5,212 nucleotides of DNA, taken from an uncultured Flammeovirgaceae bacterium. Lineage in GTDB: Bacteria > Bacteroidota > Bacteroidia > Cytophagales > Cyclobacteriaceae. Of this stretch, positions 1-5,212 are shown piece by piece. Every line of letters starts with the position of its first letter. Positions within the stretch are counted from its first letter, which is position 1. The position numbers and the translations under genes are program-made. Below the pieces are notes generated by a model. It did not search any database, was not told the origin of the DNA, and saw only the letters and a list, made by a program, of their open reading frames with translations. The DNA lies in assembly GCA_946480685.1 (NCBI GenBank), contig CAMLLI010000393.1, forward strand, positions 1 through 5,212, written 5' to 3'.

Positions 1-89
1 CCATGAAGTAAAATGAATGGCGATCGTTTTATTAATCTGAAGCCAGTGACAGCGTACGAATACCATTCCGGCAGTTATCCCTGTCAGCT

Positions 90-117
90 TAAATATAATT
101 TTAAAATTTTTCTCAAA
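90..117 (-). promoter_or_regulatory. Possible Bacteroidota-type promoter facing left
   Basis: On the minus strand, TTTG (114-117) is followed 16 bases later by TATATTTA (90-97), which differs from the Bacteroidota -7 consensus TAnnTTTG only in its last base. The spacing is slightly short, and the stretch is so A/T-rich that a chance match is easy. If real, it would drive a gene leaving the window on the left, beginning perhaps at the ATG at 64-66. Confidence 0.2.
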
Positions 118-143
118 AAGGGTGACGATTAAATTTTATGCGT

Positions 144-162
144 CCCACCATGTGTATGTGGG
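144..162 (-). terminator. Weak hairpin downstream of crtZ, possible terminator
   Basis: Arms CCCAC (144-148) and GTGGG (158-162) can pair around a 9-base loop, 13 bases past the crtZ TAA in the direction of transcription. The following bases (ACGCATAAAATTT) are A/T-rich but give no clean T run, and the stem is only 5 pairs. It may slow or end the transcript, but as an intrinsic terminator it is poor. Confidence 0.2.
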
Positions 163-175
163 CTTTGCCGTGTCG

Positions 176-670
176 TTATTGGGTTTCCTGCCGGTCTTTG
201 CGGAAGGAAAATTTTCTCGGCTCGTATTTTTTCGGAGCGTATAAGAAGCCAAAAGCCTCGCACCCTTCTTTGGTGTGCTTGCTGTGATGAACGTAATGTG
301 CGTTGATCATGCGCTGGAGGTATTTGCTCTTTTTCTCCGGACGCCAACGGATACGCTGGTGTACAATGATATCATGAAACACGAGGTAAAACATGCCGTA
401 GAGAAAAATACCAAAGGCTACAGCAAGCATATAGGGGCTATAGCGTACGAGTGAGAAATAATAGAAGAGGAAGATCGAAGGAATGCTGAACACGAGGGCA
501 AACAGATCGTTGCGCTCGAGTGCCTCGCTGTGCACGGTATGGTGCGAGCGATGCCATGTCCAAAGGAAGCCGTGCATGATATACTTATGCGTGAACCAGG
601 CCACAAACTCCCAGAACAGAAAAGTACCGATGGTTATGAGCGAACAAAGAAGCAGTGTAATCCAATCCAT
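176..670 (-). CDS. crtZ: Beta-carotene hydroxylase CrtZ
   Basis: Membrane non-heme di-iron oxygenase of the fatty-acid-hydroxylase superfamily. It adds 3-hydroxyl groups to the beta-ionone rings of beta-carotene, giving beta-cryptoxanthin and zeaxanthin. The 164 residues contain the full histidine set: H28-x4-H33 (HKYIMH), H40-xx-HH (HRSHH), H99-x4-H104 (HDIIVH) and H125-xx-HH (HYVHH). Hydrophobic segments at about 4-26, 56-75 and 80-98 are consistent with an integral membrane protein holding the iron site on the cytoplasmic face. The length is normal for bacterial CrtZ. The ATG starts 2 bases after the SRPBCC stop (TAACCATG), which supports coupled translation and fixes the start. The C-terminus is basic (RKFSFRKDR). 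It is the last recognisable gene of the operon in this window. Because it needs a cyclised substrate, its presence implies a lycopene cyclase elsewhere in the genome or beyond the left edge. Confidence 0.95.
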   Translation of the reverse strand: MDWITLLLCSLITIGTFLFWEFVAWFTHKYIMHGFLWTWHRSHHTVHSEALERNDLFALVFSIPSIFLFYYFSLVRYSPYMLAVAFGIFLYGMFYLVFHDIIVHQRIRWRPEKKSKYLQRMINAHYVHHSKHTKEGCEAFGFLYAPKKYEPRKFSFRKDRQETQ

Positions 671-672
671 GG

Positions 673-1158
673 TTAAGCAGACTTACGAATGGTTTCTCCG
701 GCAGGAAAATGCTTTTGTAACACAGTGTGCCGGTAATCAAAAATACTATTTAAGGTTCGCTCAACAAATAAAGCGTTTGCCAGCCGACCGATCGGCCCCA
801 GTGGTATAGCGTAATGTACATCGTCTTCGACTTCAACACCATCTTTTACTTCTTTGAAATGATGTTGATGGTGCCACCATGCATACGGACCGAAGCGTTG
901 TTCATCTACGAAATAATGCGGCTCCTGCACATGCGTGATCTCGGTTGTCCAACGCACGCGTACGAGCGGAAATATTTTTATTTTATAGTTGATCACTTGT
1001 CCTGCGTAGGTCTTGTCGCTGCCAGAGACAGAAAGTATTTCGAAGTGCATATCGGGCGGAGTGATCTTCGCCAGGTTACGAGGCGATGAGAAGAACTGCC
1101 ACGCCTGCTGCAACGTGATCGGCAATACCTGTGTACGTTTTAAACGATATACTTTCAT
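673..1158 (-). CDS. SRPBCC (START/Bet v 1-like) ligand-binding-fold protein, COG4276-like
   Basis: A 161-residue soluble protein with no signal peptide or membrane segment. It resembles the SRPBCC family often annotated as 'cell division inhibitor-like' or 'ligand-binding SRPBCC domain'. Family marks visible by eye are the N-terminal strand VYRLKRTQVLPITLQQAWQF, then FFSSPRNLAKITPPDMHFEI (22-41), the GQVINYKIKIFPLVRVRW segment (53-70), and FGPYAWWHHQHHF (89-101) with its histidine-rich centre. A long C-terminal helix (about 126-150) would close the hydrophobic cavity typical of the fold. Its function is not known. Its location between phr and crtZ, 2 bases from crtZ, suggests a role with a lipophilic compound such as a carotenoid or prenyl intermediate, which is inference. 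The chosen ATG follows an A-rich leader (GTAAAAAAGTT). Another ATG five bases upstream is out of frame and reaches a stop after two codons. Confidence 0.85.
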   Translation of the reverse strand: MKVYRLKRTQVLPITLQQAWQFFSSPRNLAKITPPDMHFEILSVSGSDKTYAGQVINYKIKIFPLVRVRWTTEITHVQEPHYFVDEQRFGPYAWWHHQHHFKEVKDGVEVEDDVHYAIPLGPIGRLANALFVERTLNSIFDYRHTVLQKHFPAGETIRKSA

Positions 1159-1190
1159 ACCATAACTTTTTTACGAGGCGCTACGAGCTG

Positions 1191-1203
1191 GTGTATCTTA
1201 CAC
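1191..1203. repeat. Short inverted repeat GTGTA-TCT-TACAC
   Basis: Perfect 5-base arms around a 3-base centre, directly abutting the larger inverted repeat at 1203-1230 and lying about 33 bases upstream of the SRPBCC start. It is compact enough to be a small hairpin or half of a protein-binding site, but arms this short also arise by chance. Confidence 0.25.
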
Positions 1204-1230
1204 TAACATCAAAGTAAACGATTTTGTTAG
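1203..1230. repeat. Inverted repeat CTAACA...TGTTAG between phr and the SRPBCC gene
   Basis: Perfect 6-base arms (CTAACA at 1203-1208, TGTTAG at 1225-1230) are separated by 16 bases. It begins seven bases downstream of the phr stop in the direction of transcription. No T tract follows, so it is not a standard intrinsic terminator; it may be an RNA processing or stability element, an operator, or chance. Confidence 0.3.
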
Positions 1231-1236
1231 CGGACA

Positions 1237-2565
1237 CTATACATTTACATCGAGCGCTTTTTTATAGGTTTTCAATACGCGATCGCGCGCGGTTTTATGT
1301 TCAACGATAGGCGCGGGATAATCATTGGTGTCTACTTCGGGTACCCACTTTCGTATATACTTCCAGTCGCGATCAAACTTTTCGGTTTGCAGTTCCGGAT
1401 TAAAGACACGGAAGTATGGTGCCGCATCACATCCTGAACCAGCTGCCCATTGCCAGCCACCGTTGTTGGAAGCAAGTTCGTAATCGAGAAGTTTTTTAGC
1501 AAAGTAAGCCTCTCCCCAGCGCCAGTCAATGAGAAGATGTTTGGTGAGGAAGCTGGCCACAATCATGCGCACACGGTTATGCATAAAGCCTGTTGCATTC
1601 AGTTCGCGCATGCCGGCATCAACAATCGGGTAGCCTGTTTTACCTGCACACCATTTTTCAAATAGATCAACATCATTCCGCCATGCTATATGATCGTATG
1701 CCGGACGAAATGAATGCGTCACGACATGAGGAAAATGGTATAGGATCATGGAGTAGAATTCGCGCCAGATAAGTTCATTGAGCCATACTCCATTTTTCTT
1801 TTTCGCTACCTGCACCAGCTTGCGTATACTCACGGTACCAAAACGAAGATGTACACTTAGTTTCGTGGTTCCTGCGATAGCGGGGTAATCCCGTTGCTTG
1901 TGATATTTTTCAATCACCGATGTTTTGATCACGCGCTCCGGAAATATAGCCTTCACATCTTCAAAGCCTATATCTTTTAAGGTTGGGATGGGAAGTGGTT
2001 CTGTTTTTTTTAAATTGCTGAAGTACCTTTCAGTAGGGTAGCTCTTTATGTAAAAAGCATTCAGTGTTGCTTTCCATTTTTTGCTATAGGGTGTGAAAAC
2101 CGTATAGGGCGCACCGTTGTCTTTTACCACTTCGTCTTTTTCAAAGATCACATGGTCTTTAAATGTTTTGAACACAATACCTTTTTCTTGGAGTATAGCA
2201 CGTACGGTCTCATCGCGCGTTAAGGCATACGGTTCGTAATCATGATTGGTATATACTGCTTTCGGACGAATGCTTTTATAGAAATGTACCGGGTCATCAT
2301 ATACTACTAGTAATGAAGAACCCAACTTTGTAAGTTGTTGCTGCAGGTATAGCAATGACTCGCGAATAAAAACAATGCGCTTGTCTTCTTTGTCTTCGAG
2401 GTCGTTTAGAATAACCGTGTCGAAAATAAAAACAGGAAGTACGTTTTCGTTTTCTTTCAATGCATGGTATAGAGCAGCATTGTCTTCGAGACGTAAATCT
2501 CTCCGGAGCCACATCACGGTTGTGTGCTCGTCAATAACGTCTCGTATTGCTGACTTAGCTTTCAT
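1237..2565 (-). CDS. phr: Deoxyribodipyrimidine photolyase (class I cryptochrome/photolyase family)
   Basis: Flavoprotein that uses blue/near-UV light to split cyclobutane pyrimidine dimers in DNA. The 442 residues show an N-terminal alpha/beta antenna-type domain starting at VMWLRRDLRLEDN (17-29) and a C-terminal helical FAD domain. By alignment with E. coli PhrB from memory, the electron-transfer tryptophan triad is conserved (W295, W348, W371). Substrate-contact residues are also kept (E264 and W267 in NELIWREFY, W373 in GGWQW), as is the flavin-N5 asparagine (N367 in NNGG). The GFMHNRVRM block (326-334) has Phe where E. coli has Trp. These residues favour a working CPD photolyase over a purely sensory cryptochrome, although substrate and antenna pigment are not certain. 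About 16 residues precede the usual N-terminal strand, a slightly long leader, but no better ATG exists. An 86-base gap separates it from idi. Photolyases commonly sit in carotenoid clusters as part of light protection. Confidence 0.93.
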   Translation of the reverse strand: MKAKSAIRDVIDEHTTVMWLRRDLRLEDNAALYHALKENENVLPVFIFDTVILNDLEDKEDKRIVFIRESLLYLQQQLTKLGSSLLVVYDDPVHFYKSIRPKAVYTNHDYEPYALTRDETVRAILQEKGIVFKTFKDHVIFEKDEVVKDNGAPYTVFTPYSKKWKATLNAFYIKSYPTERYFSNLKKTEPLPIPTLKDIGFEDVKAIFPERVIKTSVIEKYHKQRDYPAIAGTTKLSVHLRFGTVSIRKLVQVAKKKNGVWLNELIWREFYSMILYHFPHVVTHSFRPAYDHIAWRNDVDLFEKWCAGKTGYPIVDAGMRELNATGFMHNRVRMIVASFLTKHLLIDWRWGEAYFAKKLLDYELASNNGGWQWAAGSGCDAAPYFRVFNPELQTEKFDRDWKYIRKWVPEVDTNDYPAPIVEHKTARDRVLKTYKKALDVNV

Positions 2566-2651
2566 GCTTACTCATTTTAAACAGTAAATACCATTCCACT
2601 TGCTTTAACAGTCGGGTGGTAGCTTTGTTCAGGGAGAAAACAGAATTGTTG
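2566..2651 (-). other. idi-phr intergenic gap, no assigned function
   Basis: This 86-base gap has no recognisable promoter of the Bacteroidota type (TTTG / TAnnTTTG) and no hairpin with a T tract. One frame is open right through it on the coding strand and ends in ...WYLLFKMSKHES at a TAA (2555-2557) inside phr, but it has no ATG before position 2575. From that ATG it would be a six-codon peptide overlapping the phr start by 11 bases. The segment may be plain leader, a short coupling peptide, or the worn end of a lost gene. Confidence 0.4.
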
Positions 2652-3167
2652 TCAGTTAGGAAGTAATATAAGTTCCGGGTGGCGGATGATCAGCTTGAAC
2701 CAGTAGGTATAGTGGTCAGGATTATCAGCAATATCTTTTTTGAGAGCCGCGATATCCACAAATTTCCACGCTTCTACCTCTTCGGTATTAATCACCGGGT
2801 CGCCATCAAATATAGCGGTATATACGTAATCGAGTTCGTGCTCGGTTAACCCGTGATCGAGTGTGGCTTTGTAGATAAATTTATAGGCGAACTCCGTTTG
2901 CAGATCAATGCCCATTTCCTGTTTCAATTTTCTGCGCGTGGCTTGTTCCATGCTTTCTTCCGGCAGCGGGTGACTGCAGCAGGCGTTGGTCCATAAACCT
3001 CCGCTGTGATATTTGGAGGCTGCACGTTTCTGCAATAATATTTCACCTTTGGAATTGAAAAGCAAAATAGAGAAGGCTCTGTGAAGCACTCCTTGCCTGT
3101 GCGCTTCGAGTTTTTCCATCGTGCCCACAATATTGTCGCGCTCATCTACCAGAATGACTTTTTCCAT
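2652..3167 (-). CDS. idi: Isopentenyl-diphosphate delta-isomerase, type 1
   Basis: Interconverts isopentenyl diphosphate and dimethylallyl diphosphate, supplying the starter unit for prenyl chains that become GGPP. The 171-residue protein is a cytosolic Nudix-fold enzyme of normal length for type 1 IDI. Visible catalytic features, aligned by eye with the E. coli enzyme, are the WTNACCSHP block (59-67), where C64 matches the catalytic cysteine and H66 a metal ligand; further metal-ligand histidines H23 and H29; and E109 and E111 in LTEHELDYVY, matching the paired acidic residues of the active site. The Nudix-like helix segment follows (EESMEQATRRKLKQEMGI, 70-87). The ATG overlaps the crtB stop in TGATG, which fixes the start. 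Placement between crtB and phr suggests it boosts precursor flow specifically when carotenoids are made. Type 2 (FMN-dependent) IDI is unrelated in sequence and excluded. Confidence 0.96.
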   Translation of the reverse strand: MEKVILVDERDNIVGTMEKLEAHRQGVLHRAFSILLFNSKGEILLQKRAASKYHSGGLWTNACCSHPLPEESMEQATRRKLKQEMGIDLQTEFAYKFIYKATLDHGLTEHELDYVYTAIFDGDPVINTEEVEAWKFVDIAALKKDIADNPDHYTYWFKLIIRHPELILLPN

Positions 3168-3169
3168 CA
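3165..3169 (-). other. crtB stop / idi start overlap (TGATG)
   Basis: The minus strand reads TGATG: the TGA of crtB and the ATG of idi share the A. No Shine-Dalgarno-like sequence precedes it (upstream is CAACTTAATATGCTC), so idi is probably translated by ribosomes finishing crtB. This indicates one transcript and linked synthesis of the two enzymes. Confidence 0.85.
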
Positions 3170-4003
3170 GAGCATATTAAGTTGATGTTTCACGTATGAA
3201 TAGGCGAGGAGTCTTGCTTTATGCCGGTTACGAATGCGGATACGGTTCTGCAGTACATTTTCAGAAGGCGTATTCCGTATCTTTTTAAAGAGCGCAAGAT
3301 AATAAACATACGCCACATAAACTCCGAAACGAGCCGAACGCGGAAGTTGTTTTATACCGATATAGCCCTGGTAGAAATCCTGAGCAATGCTCTCTTCAAT
3401 TTTACTTTTGCAATCTTCGTTGAATTGATGGAGGTCCAGTCCGGGAAAGTAGGAGCGACCCATCCCGATAAAATCTGCACGGAGGTCGCGGAGAAAATTT
3501 ATTTTTTGAAACGCAGATCCCAGCCGCATAGCGTGTGGCTTCAGTTGACTGTAGAGTGCCAGGTTGCCATTGCAGAAAACCCGCAGGCACATTAACCCCA
3601 CTACCTCGGCAGAGCCCAGTATATATTCGTGGAACGTATCTTCGCTATATTCTTTTTGGTGTAAGTCCATCTCCATGCTGTGAAGGAACTGTTCGATTAG
3701 TTCGTCTTCAATCTGAAAGCGGTTTACAGTTTCCTGGAAGCTGTGAAGAATCGGGTTAAGACTTATCTTCTCGCGAATGGCACGATACGTATCTTCTTTG
3801 AAACGCGCGAGCAGCGTGGCTTTGTCGTGATCGTGAAAGGTATCAACAATCTCATCGGCAAAGCGCACAAATCCGTAGATCGCATAGATCGGATCCCGAA
3901 GCTCTTTAGCCAGGCAAAATATACCAAGCGAGAACGAAGTGCTATATATATTGGTGGTTATGCGACTACACCGGATGGAAACTTTGTCGAAGAGTTCCTT
4001 CAT
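3167..4003 (-). CDS. crtB: Phytoene synthase CrtB
   Basis: Joins two geranylgeranyl diphosphates head to head, through prephytoene diphosphate, to make phytoene, the first committed carotenoid. I place the start at the ATG at 4001-4003, giving 278 residues beginning MKELFDKVSIRCSRITT, as expected for Bacteroidota homologues. An in-frame TTG at 4010-4012 would add only MKR and sits one base from the crtI stop, so it is less likely. Both Mg-diphosphate-binding aspartate motifs of the trans-isoprenyl diphosphate synthase fold are intact: D50-EIV-D54 within FVRFADEIVD, and D173-LRA-D177 within KINFLRDLRADF. The region YILGSAEVVGLM (127-138) is also typical. The length matches the family. The sequence just before the ATG is A-rich (TATAAATTGAAACGT) with no Shine-Dalgarno motif. 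The TGA stop shares one base with the idi ATG, implying coupled translation. Squalene or diapophytoene synthase is the alternative, but adjacent crtI and crtZ argue for phytoene. Confidence 0.96.
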   Translation of the reverse strand: MKELFDKVSIRCSRITTNIYSTSFSLGIFCLAKELRDPIYAIYGFVRFADEIVDTFHDHDKATLLARFKEDTYRAIREKISLNPILHSFQETVNRFQIEDELIEQFLHSMEMDLHQKEYSEDTFHEYILGSAEVVGLMCLRVFCNGNLALYSQLKPHAMRLGSAFQKINFLRDLRADFIGMGRSYFPGLDLHQFNEDCKSKIEESIAQDFYQGYIGIKQLPRSARFGVYVAYVYYLALFKKIRNTPSENVLQNRIRIRNRHKARLLAYSYVKHQLNML

Positions 4004-4013
4004 ACGTTTCAAT

Positions 4014-5212
4014 TTATAGTTCTGAGTTTTGTCTCATCAGTTCACGTGCTACTACTTCACCGGAGATAATGGATGGTGGAACACCCGGGCCCGGCACCGT
4101 GAGCTGTCCTGTATAAAACAGATTACTTACCTTTTTGTTAACGATAGAAGGTTTAAGATTTGCCGTTTGCAGCAACGTATTGGCAAGTCCGTATGCATTA
4201 CCTTTAAACGCATTGTAGTCTTCTATAAAATTATTGTGCGCGTAACTGCGTTTGTATACAATATGATCTCGTATAGCTTGTCCCGTTAAATGTTCAAGCC
4301 TTGTGATAACGCTATCAAAGTATCTTTCACGAATCTCTTCGGAATCCTGCAGGCCGGGCGCTACCGGAAGCAGTATAAATATATTTTCATGTCCTGCCGG
4401 AGCTACCGTGTTATCGGTTTGTGAGGGACATGATATATAGAATTGAGGTGCCGATGGCCATTGCGGCTGTTCATATATTTCGCGTGCATGCTTCTTAAAA
4501 TCCTGGTCGAAGAACAACGTATGGTGCAGCAAGCCCTTTAGTTTTTTATTGATGCCCAGGTAAAATATCAGGCTCGAAGGCGCCATTACTCTTTTCTCCC
4601 AATATACTTCGCTATACCGGCGATGCGTAGCAGGCAATAACTGTTGTTCAACATGATGATAGTCTGCACTGGCAATAATATAATCGAACGAACGAAAGGC
4701 TCCGTTTACGATTAGTCCTTTTGCTTTGACAGCATTCATTTCAAGGCGCTCAACGTTCGCGTTGAATTCGAACGTAACGTTCAGCGATCGCGCGAGCGCC
4801 ACCATGCCTTCTATAATTTTATACATGCCACCCTGCGGATACCAAGTCCCCAGCGCCATGTCGGCATAGTTCATCAAACTATAGAGTGCGGGTGTTTTTT
4901 CGGGTGTAGCACCGAGAAACAATACCGGAAATTCAAGAAGCTGAATCAGTTTTTCGTTTTTGAAGAACTTGCGGATATAGCTTGCTATAGATTGAAATAC
5001 ATGCAACCGTAAAGCACCTTTTAGCAGATTGATGTCCATGAACTCGCGCACCGATAGTCCCGGTTTATGCACGAGATCATTTATACCGATGTCGTATTTA
5101 TACTTTCCTTCCTCCAGGAACTGCAATAGTTTTTTGCCGCTTCCGGGTTCGATCGTTTCAAACAATTTACAAAGAGCATCAGTGCCGGCCGGAATATCCA
5201 GCACATCATCTT
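4014..5212 (-). CDS. crtI: Phytoene desaturase CrtI, 5' end cut off by the window edge
   Basis: FAD-dependent carotenoid desaturase that introduces double bonds into phytoene, giving lycopene or a partly desaturated product; the family acts at the membrane. About 398 residues are visible, beginning DDVLDIPAGTDALCKLFE, a stretch that normally follows the first hundred or so residues of the family. The N-terminal dinucleotide-binding GxGxxG motif therefore lies outside the window. A GTG at 5202-5204 could be mistaken for a start, but the frame stays open to the edge and homology continues through it. Counting that GTG codon as residue 1, I see LGATPEKTPALYSLMNYAD (98-115), the family's TWYPQGGM block (120-127), and the C-terminal FAD-contact motif GQLTVPGPGVPPSIISGE from 366. 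It ends in TAA, 10 bases before crtB. Neighbouring crtB favours phytoene as substrate over a CrtD/CrtO-type or staphyloxanthin-type role, but the exact number of desaturation steps cannot be read from sequence. Confidence 0.95.
   Translation of the reverse strand, partial: DDVLDIPAGTDALCKLFETIEPGSGKKLLQFLEEGKYKYDIGINDLVHKPGLSVREFMDINLLKGALRLHVFQSIASYIRKFFKNEKLIQLLEFPVLFLGATPEKTPALYSLMNYADMALGTWYPQGGMYKIIEGMVALARSLNVTFEFNANVERLEMNAVKAKGLIVNGAFRSFDYIIASADYHHVEQQLLPATHRRYSEVYWEKRVMAPSSLIFYLGINKKLKGLLHHTLFFDQDFKKHAREIYEQPQWPSAPQFYISCPSQTDNTVAPAGHENIFILLPVAPGLQDSEEIRERYFDSVITRLEHLTGQAIRDHIVYKRSYAHNNFIEDYNAFKGNAYGLANTLLQTANLKPSIVNKKVSNLFYTGQLTVPGPGVPPSIISGEVVARELMRQNSEL

Larger units (their letters stand above)
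1..175. other. Region downstream of crtZ, no confident gene
   Basis: All three plus-strand frames meet stops within the first 15 bases, so no gene entering from the left on that strand extends further in. On the minus strand one frame is open from about 137 to the left edge. It could encode MVFVRCHWLQINKTIAIHF from the ATG at 64-66, which I do not recognise. An A/T-rich block at 88-120 includes the palindrome AATTTTAAAATT (97-108). The region is most simply the end of the operon plus the start of the next intergenic region or gene. Confidence 0.4.
1159..1236 (-). other. phr-SRPBCC intergenic leader
   Basis: A 78-base gap after the phr TAG. Close to the SRPBCC start it is A-rich on the coding strand, as expected for a Bacteroidota translation leader. 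It contains two small inverted repeats, at 1191-1203 and 1203-1230, and a TACGAG direct repeat at 1172-1177 and 1182-1187, ten bases apart. I found no convincing TTTG / TAnnTTTG promoter: the closest, TTACTTTG on the minus strand near 1212-1219, lacks a suitable upstream element. It could hold a weak internal promoter or an mRNA structure. Confidence 0.4.

Noticed and set aside
483..1089. Plus-strand open frames at 483-809 and 814-1089
   Set aside because: They lie antisense to crtZ and the SRPBCC gene, resemble no protein family, and disappear as explanations once the minus-strand genes with intact catalytic motifs are accepted.
1279..1286. GCGATCGC octamers (1279-1286 and 4784-4791) as cyanobacterial HIP1 repeats
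   Set aside because: Only two copies in 5.2 kb, both inside coding sequence, and nothing else points to a cyanobacterium.
1237..2565. Cryptochrome-DASH or purely sensory cryptochrome
   Set aside because: The length, the WQWAAGSGCDAAPYFRVFNP block and the retained substrate residues fit class I CPD photolyase better.
3221..4289. Plus-strand open frames opposite crtB and the end of crtI (3221-3595, 3743-4069, 4029-4289)
   Set aside because: Each is antisense to a gene with clear family motifs; the translations are low in recognisable structure.
430..4989. Frequent CTATA on the coding strand (23 by my count, against 12 of the reverse complement TATAG)
   Set aside because: The copies fall in ordinary codon contexts for Tyr (TAT/TAC) and Ile (ATA), have no regular spacing, and look like codon preference rather than a site family.
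5202..5204. GTG as the start codon of crtI
   Set aside because: The frame remains open upstream (DD before V), and the DDVLDIPA context is internal in CrtI homologues, so the true start is outside the window.
1..5212. CRISPR array, insertion sequence, tRNA or rRNA, phage or defence genes
   Set aside because: No regularly spaced repeats, transposase motifs, terminal inverted repeats or RNA-gene signatures were seen; the window is filled by six pathway-related genes.

Overview
The window reads as a carotenoid biosynthesis operon from a member of the Bacteroidota, probably Cytophagia-like. That assignment is inferred from three things: the gene set (crtI, crtB, idi, a photolyase, a small SRPBCC protein, crtZ), moderate GC, and start codons preceded by A/T-rich leaders rather than clear Shine-Dalgarno sequences. 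I recognise the families but cannot name a species.

All six recognised genes lie on the minus strand, so transcription runs from the right edge to the left. In that order they are crtI (4014 to the right edge, 5' end missing), crtB (3167-4003), idi (2652-3167), phr (1237-2565), an SRPBCC-domain gene (673-1158) and crtZ (176-670). Three junctions are tight enough for translational coupling: crtI/crtB are 10 bases apart, crtB/idi share one base, and SRPBCC/crtZ are 2 bases apart. The two gaps inside the operon are short: 86 bases before phr and 78 bases before the SRPBCC gene. The promoter that drives crtI must lie beyond the right edge. Positions 1-175 hold no confident gene.

The genes form a pathway. 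IDI balances IPP and DMAPP, CrtB joins two GGPP molecules into phytoene, CrtI desaturates phytoene towards lycopene, and CrtZ hydroxylates beta-ionone rings to give 3-hydroxylated carotenoids such as zeaxanthin. The lycopene cyclase needed between CrtI and CrtZ is not in the window. The photolyase repairs UV damage in DNA and fits a light-protection theme. The SRPBCC protein has an unknown job, possibly binding a lipophilic ligand.

Most of the window is an ordinary, well-understood cluster. The points worth a second look are the SRPBCC protein between photolyase and hydroxylase, the absent cyclase, the corrected crtB start, and some unexplained structure in the short gaps.
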